From contig JAJEKV010000095.1 in assembly GCA_021234155.1 (NCBI GenBank), forward strand, positions 3,548,621 to 3,612,620: 64,000 nucleotides of DNA, read 5' to 3'. The stretch comes from Isoetes taiwanensis (taxonomy: Eukaryota; Streptophyta; Lycopodiopsida; Isoetales; Isoetaceae). Positions within the stretch are counted from its first letter, which is position 1. Each line of letters starts with the position of its first letter. Below, in pieces: positions 58,751-64,000 of this stretch. The position numbers were made by a program, and so were the translations under genes. The notes under the pieces were generated by a model, which saw only the letters and a program-made list of their open reading frames with translations, was not told the DNA's origin and did not search any database.

Positions 58751-61351
58751 CATAACAATCCATGCCTAGATATTTTGGCCTATCCTTCTTAGGACCAACA
58801 TAGTGTTTATCGATTGAGGAGGAGCATATGCCTTCACAATGCTACTAATGGTACCATCATCTTCACAACACCAGCCTAATGTTTTCCACTTACTTTTAGG
58901 GAACCACCCTTCCAAAGAAATTGCTCGAGGATGTGTCTACCTCATCCAACAAGTTGATCACCTTCTTCCAATAATCTATCAATGCACGATTAGTCTCATC
59001 CGAATTAGTTTGCCAATGCTTGATGTAGTCATTGATGCCATCCTTAGTCAAGCCCAATTGCTTGACTTCTTGATTGGTTTTAGAGCTTTTGGTTGACCAG
59101 GAGGTATCATAGGCTTGCCATTTGCATCCCCCTGCCAAATTTCTGCCCCACCTCTCCACTTCTCCTCCTGAAGGTCTCATTTTCCATTGCATGATTGGAA
59201 TCCCTTCTCTCACCCAAAAAGTGAATTGAAGAGGTCTAGAATGACCTTCCATGTCGAGAGCATAACCATCCACAAAACTCTTCCAATCAGGCACTTCTTC
59301 TATGATAGATCCTATAGGAGATGGATTTGTACATCCATGAAATATTTCCAATAGCTTTGAGAAAGTTGGTAACCTGTGTCATTGCCTCAATACATGACTA
59401 TATTTTCCAAACAATGCATCCACATCCTCATGAGTATGTCCAGGGCATTAGGAACCCCAAATTGACTCTTTCAAAAATACCCACAAATTGTTAAGTAGGA
59501 TAGGAAAGAAAACATCCACCTATTCTTATTTTGACCAAAGCACAATTATCTAGTTGCAAGAGGAGCTTTCGGGCGAGATCTCGAGGTTTAGCACGAGATG
59601 TTGAAGCTCCAACATGTTCATTAGGTCCATTCCTCCTAAATCTTGCCTTGCTAAACTTTTCAATACTATTAGGGGTTCCATCCAACAATGCACTATGTAG
59701 TGCCTGGCTAGTCATGTAGGATCCTGTAGGTGACCATTGTAACCCTTCTCATAGTTTCTTAAACACCTCATGATACTCCCAATGTGAAAATCTGGACCAT
59801 CACTCCACAACTCTAAACCGAAATGGCCATAATAGGTGCAGATTTGCCCATGCAATATTGCCCCAAATCATTGAAATCTGCAAAGGGTATGATCTTCCAC
59901 ATGACTTAGGAATGTACTTGAATTGTGGAAGACAAGTCTTTGTTGGTCCATTTTATCATGTATAATACATAGATAGTTATTAGGTTCCATTGCAGATAAG
60001 GTCCTCCACATCCAATAAGTTGATCTACATGATAGTTGATCTGTCATATGGTCCTTCATATGTTCCCTTATCTTTGCCCTTAGACTTGGTTGCACAGTCT
60101 TATCTAGTGTCTCCTTCAGCTTAGCACATAAATTGCACTTGGCAAAGTTGTTTGAAGTTGCTATGGTCACATGCTTGAAATGCTTATTCCATAGCCTACT
60201 AAAACTGGGCTGGGATATAGAGGCCACTCCAAGTTCCCAAAGCAATGCATTTATTTCCTCTAATATGCTCTTCTGGGTACAATGGGATGGCAATCTCTTT
60301 TCAACAATAACTCTACCCTGTTCATCCTTCTTACTCTTATGTGGCATGTTTTACGTATTGAAATCCACATATCTTTCAAATATTTCCTTTGCACTATAGT
60401 TCTTGAGGTAGGCCTTACCAGGCCAGTGTTCCCATGCAATGCAATTTTACTACCATTTTCATGTCTCTTTTGCCAGTTGTGCCAAGAAGAGGTTGGAATT
60501 CCATGTATAGCCATCCATGCTTTTGAACATATCCACTTTCCATTCAATGGGAATCTTTTCTTCTTTGATCTTTCATCCCAATTGCATAGCCAAATATGGT
60601 GTACATGAAATTCCTCCCGCTATCACACTTATGTTCCCGATATGTAGCTCTTGCTCCCACCAACTCCTCTATTGTGAACATTCTAACACAAGAAGCCCAA
60701 CAACATTCACCTCCTCTAACCTTCATCATAGCTTCAGGAGAACAATCATAATCTGACTTGCATCTTTTGGTGGGATAATGTTTGAAAGTTGGAAGTGGCC
60801 TCTTGCTACACTGTGTGAACATTGTTGACAATGGTTCTACATCTATAGGAAACGTGTAGTTCCCCTCCAGTTGAATACTGTCCCTAGGCCATGCAACAAT
60901 AGTTGGAACCTCTAGTTGCTTCACACAAGCTAGGCATTCTTGTTTGCCTGAACCCTTTTCCTTCCAATTGTCATATAATTTTGAGATTGCCACACCTAAC
61001 TTTGTCCTCCCCTAATCTTTCATCATTCCTTTGCATTGATAGGATCTGCTAGAACAATAATCCCTTCTCCCTGCCTCTCTCATTTGCATGCATGCGGGAT
61101 CTTGACCTTTTGTTTTTCCAATCGACCCGAGTATAAAGTACAATTTCCTTTCCTTTGGCATCATCCTTTTCATTTGAGGCCTTTTCCTTTCCTTTGCCAT
61201 CATCAACATCATTTGGAGTCTTTTCCTTTCCTTTGCCATCATGAACATCATTTGAGGTATTTTCCTTTCCTTGGCCATCATGTTCATTAGTTGGGGATTT
61301 TTCCTTGCCTTGATCAGCATCATTAGGGGCTTTATTTTTAGCATTTTGCAT
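58750..61351 (-). pseudogene. Transposase-like gene, broken
   Basis: A colinear series of minus-strand frames forms one broken gene of about 800 codons. N-terminus (61351-61049): degenerate repeats DGKGKEKTPND/DDGKGKEKASN. Then 60993-60544: AISKLYDNWKEKG, CXXC (CLAC), CCWASCVRMFTIEELVGAR, REHKCDSGRNFM. Then 60547-59868: GKWICSKAWMAIHGIPTSSW, SRLWNKHFKHVTIA, FAKCNLCAKLKE, CIIHDKMDQQ. Last part 59351-58896: VPDWKSFVDGYALDMEGHS, QWKMRPSGGEV. The order resembles long transposase-like hypothetical proteins of plants and animals (the type with a DUF7869-like part), from memory. Frame changes near 61010, 60545, 60290 and between 59868 and 59351. Confidence 0.6.
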
Positions 61352-61379
61352 GCCATTGACCTAGAATGCATAAAAATAT

Positions 61380-61545
61380 ATAGTAAGTTAGCATATCCAA
61401 ATAACCTCTCAATAACATGTTCATAAATGAAAGCCTCATATGTCTTATTCTATTTGATCATTCTATTTATATAATGGGATTCCCCAAGTTATTTTCCTCA
61501 ACATTATATATAAATAAAACCCTCTACTTATTAGCCTTATAACTT
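61380..61545. other. AT-rich, nothing seen
   Basis: No frame or repeat of note. Confidence 0.4.
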
Positions 61546-61765
61546 GTATCCTATAATAACCTTTGTAATAAATTTTAACCTTGTAAAAGGGATAACCCTT
61601 ATGAGGGTTAACCTTAAAAGGTTAACTTAACCATTAAAGGGATAACCTTGGTATCCTATAATAACCCTTATAATAAATTTAACCTTGTTATTACAAGGGA
61701 TAACCTTGGTATCCTATAATAACCCTTATAATAAATTTAACATTGTTATTACAAGGGATAAACTC
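61546..61765. repeat. 58-bp tandem repeat, two good and one degenerate copy
   Basis: GGTATCCTATAATAACCCTT begins copies at 61650 and 61708 (58-bp period), with a degenerate copy at 61546. Between them GTTAACCTT-AA-AAGGTTAAC (61607-61626) is a perfect palindrome. Confidence 0.85.
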
Positions 61766-61859
61766 GCGGTCCTTAAAACAATTAACCCGTGCAATAAATT
61801 TTCGCGGAAGTTATAATGGCTGCAGACTGAAATTTTGAAAGCGATTATTATTTCAAGTT

Positions 61860-62470
61860 AGCATTCGTTTCGAACTTTTTCTCTCTCACTTTTTAAGCTT
61901 CCAATTCCGGGCATTCAGCGCTTCCAATTTCGCTAAACTTTACGCTTCCAATTTCTTCTCGGCTTCTATTTGCTTCAATCTGCTTCTCGGCTTCTATTAT
62001 ACACTTCAAACTTGGCTTAAGCTTCAATCGGCTTCTCGGCGTCTATCTGCTTTAAACTTCGGCTTCTATCGCTTTTTATCTGTTTTTTATCTGGCTTTCG
62101 GCTTCTACAATCTGTTTTTATCTTTTTTTATCTGGCGGCTTTTCGAGTTTTTTACCTTCTACAATCTTACCTTTAGGGTTTTCGGCTCAAAGGTTTTTTC
62201 GGCTAAAAGGTTTCTACTCGGCTTTTACGCTTTTACGCTTTAAACTTCGGCTTCTATATGCACCCCGGCTTCTATATGCTTTTTCGGCTCAATACAAGGT
62301 TCTATACAAGGTTTGTAGGCTCTATACAAGGTTTTTGGTTTTTTGGCTTTTCGACTTTGAATAACTTTGGTTTTTTTGTGTTAAAGCTTCTCATTACTGC
62401 TATTGCTTTTTTCTCCAAATTAGTTGCTATTGCTTTTTTTTCGACTTCTTAAGGCTTCTCGAATCACTTC
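61860..62470. repeat. Degenerate CGGCTTCTA / GCTTCAA reiterations
   Basis: Short blocks such as CTCGGCTTCTAT, CGCTTCCAATTTC and GGTTCTATACAAGG recur many times without a fixed period. No frame is supported. Confidence 0.65.
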
Positions 62471-62624
62471 TTAAGGTTTCTCGGGTTAGTATTTCTTGTT
62501 ATTTACATAAAGTAGTTATTTTCCATAAAGCATGTTATTTACTTTTACATGCATCGGTTCTATTTCATATCATATCCGTTTCTCTATCATATCATATTAC
62601 TCTATCTCGTTTCTATTTCATATC

Positions 62625-62674
62625 GATCTATGATCTTGCTCTATGATCTAGATCATAGAGCAAGATCATAGATC
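62625..62674. other. Perfect 50-bp palindrome
   Basis: Two 25-bp arms, no spacer, no mismatch; the left arm starts GATCTATGATCTTGCTC and the centre is CTAG within GATCTAGATC. No further pairing outside. Confidence 0.97.
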
Positions 62675-63022
62675 TTCACTAGCTCTTCCTCTATCCGTTC
62701 TAAATAATGAACTAAAACAATGAACTAAATATTGAACTAAACAAGGAGTATTATTATTATATATCCGCTCTAACCGGCTTTATATTTTGAATTCTCAGAT
62801 TACGATTCTCGCATTACGCATTATGTATTTTGTTAGAATAATATGTTGGAATGGGAGAAATGGCGCTTGGCATTTCTATTTTTGGGTTACGTTTTCCACT
62901 AGGTTAATCAAATCGGCAAAGGCGCGTTTTAGTTTGGCATTTCAATTTCATACGGCTCTATACAAATGCGGCGCAGCGTGTGAAATAGATCTGTGCTAAT
63001 TACTTTTTCTCGTTCTAGTGCC

Positions 63023-63479
63023 ATGGATTTTCCTTATGCATGGACACCGGGCTGGGTTCAAATACACCGGGTGGTTCTAGTTCCCTCGGCGACCATCAAC
63101 TCTGGACCCCGTACAAGATATTACTTGAGTGTCTTTGTTCAAAACGTTCAAAGAGAGTTGGAGAATCCATTAGACAACCGTATCGGGGCCATGGGTACAC
63201 TTCCATCGCATCTATGGACATATCGGACTCCTCATGCTCTTAGTAAGGCTCATGCCAACAAATAAGTACAAGGATTTGATTTATAGTATCGTGGATCGAT
63301 ACAACACTGGTTTTGGAGACTCGACATCCTCGGGAAAGATGAGGATCCCTGTCATATCGGGTGGTGGTTCAGGTGGGACTTCTTTATGGATTGGGCGAGA
63401 TGAAGGGGCGCCTCGACATATTGTAGAGATAGAAAGAATTCGCTACCAAGCATTTTTGCGTAAGAAGAAATGTACATAA
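63023..63479 (+). CDS. Hypothetical protein, frameshifted
   Basis: Starts MDFPYAWTPG at 63023. One frame runs to 63265. A second frame (from about 63050) reads GSNTPGGSSSLGDHQLWTPY, and the last part 63234-63479 reads YKDLIYSIVDRYNTGFGDST, then GGGSGGTSLWIG and RIRYQAFLRKKKCT. A combined protein of about 150 residues is plausible with one or two frame changes. Not recognised. Confidence 0.35.
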
Positions 63480-63564
63480 CTTTTTTTGAATATGAATACA
63501 AACTCGCTGGCGCAATTTTGCACTATACTTTTACGTCATTAGTTTATTTTTTTTTTTATATGCA

Positions 63565-63825
63565 ATGTCGACAACATTGAATCTCGTGGATGCCCTCCAG
63601 CCAAGAGGACCAACCCCAAGAAACTACATATTTTCATTAATGTGTAGTTTCATGGGGTTGATAAGATCGGCTAAAGACCATCACGTAATTCAAAGTTCAC
63701 AACATCACGCAGATGATATGATATATTCTTTTTTTTTTGAATATCCAAATATACATACCTTTTTCGGACGTTCTTTTGGCCATGCTACAAATGTGCCCCA
63801 CGCTTTCACCAATCAGACGCTATAG
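63565..63825 (+). CDS. Hypothetical ORF, 86 codons
   Basis: MSTTLNLVDALQPRGPTPRN at the start; no motif. It follows a T-rich run and could be chance. Confidence 0.25.
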   Translation: MSTTLNLVDALQPRGPTPRNYIFSLMCSFMGLIRSAKDHHVIQSSQHHADDMIYSFFFEYPNIHTFFGRSFGHATNVPHAFTNQTL

Positions 63826-64000
63826 GGATGTCTTCTTGGAAGAGCCTCATCTTCATAATTGCAGTTTAGAATAGAAATCTTCTGAAACTTGTTCCAAGAG
63901 GAACACCATGACACATAGAACTTGGATTCAAATCTTGATTTTACACAATCCTACTCTGGCTTCAAGTTTCTTTGTTAAAAGATAGCATTCTTCTCCGATA

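Noticed and set aside
63054-63085. tRNA-like GGGTTCAAAT sequence
   Set aside because: A T-loop-like match only; no A box or cloverleaf fits around it.

Overview
The window looks like nuclear DNA from a land plant, most likely a homosporous fern. The grounds are long AT-rich intergenic DNA, spliced genes, broken PPR (pentatricopeptide repeat) genes whose wording resembles fern PPR proteins, a plant-type PP2C relic, a plant SnRK/CIPK-like kinase, and many LINEs and other mobile-element relics. The fern call is an inference; nothing here fixes the species. Almost every gene is a repeat or a broken copy. The intact single-copy candidate is the intronless kinase at 39794-40786 (minus).

1-17.55 kb is a head-to-tail tandem array of a ~7.1 kb unit. 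Each unit carries a spliced ORF1 (an RGG-like exon 1, a ~2.25 kb phase-0 intron, a long exon 2) and, 3' of it, a reverse transcriptase (RT) of the Penelope-like type with a YMDD active site. Unit 2 is enlarged by a 2.65 kb DNA transposon flanked by TTAA. Unit 3 is cut off inside its intron at a poly(T) run joined to a minus-strand PPR-like fragment.

17.55-26.3 kb holds a GC-rich MITE-like element, a minus-strand PP2C pseudogene with several exons, a short histone H3 N-tail relic, the 3' end of a LINE with a (TTCTA)n tail, and relics of the kinase gene's 3' end.

26.3-46.3 kb is a patchwork of gene fragments: a duplicated PPR pseudogene, a 477-bp-offset duplication with splice-like signals, an S-adenosylhomocysteine hydrolase exon, a protein with a duplicated ~30-residue repeat, a plus-strand PPR pseudogene, the kinase, and a 3'-truncated LINE. 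It is bracketed by 28-bp Helitron-like or TIR-like termini in inverted orientation at 26949 and 46254.

47.5-58.1 kb is the most striking part. Three related L1-type LINEs (two with 5' UTR and both ORFs, one 5'-truncated) lie in the same orientation, and each starts and ends in a (TC)n microsatellite. Each has a covarying 3' hairpin just before its tail, and two end in clear pentanucleotide repeats. This suggests a LINE lineage that inserts into TC repeats. 58.7-61.4 kb is a broken minus-strand transposase-like gene. The rest is AT-rich repeats, including a perfect 50-bp palindrome, and two unassigned ORFs.

Across the window, differences between near-identical copies cluster at CTG/CAG sites, the plant CHG methylation context. 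Many apparent frameshifts may therefore be base-calling artefacts rather than real mutations.
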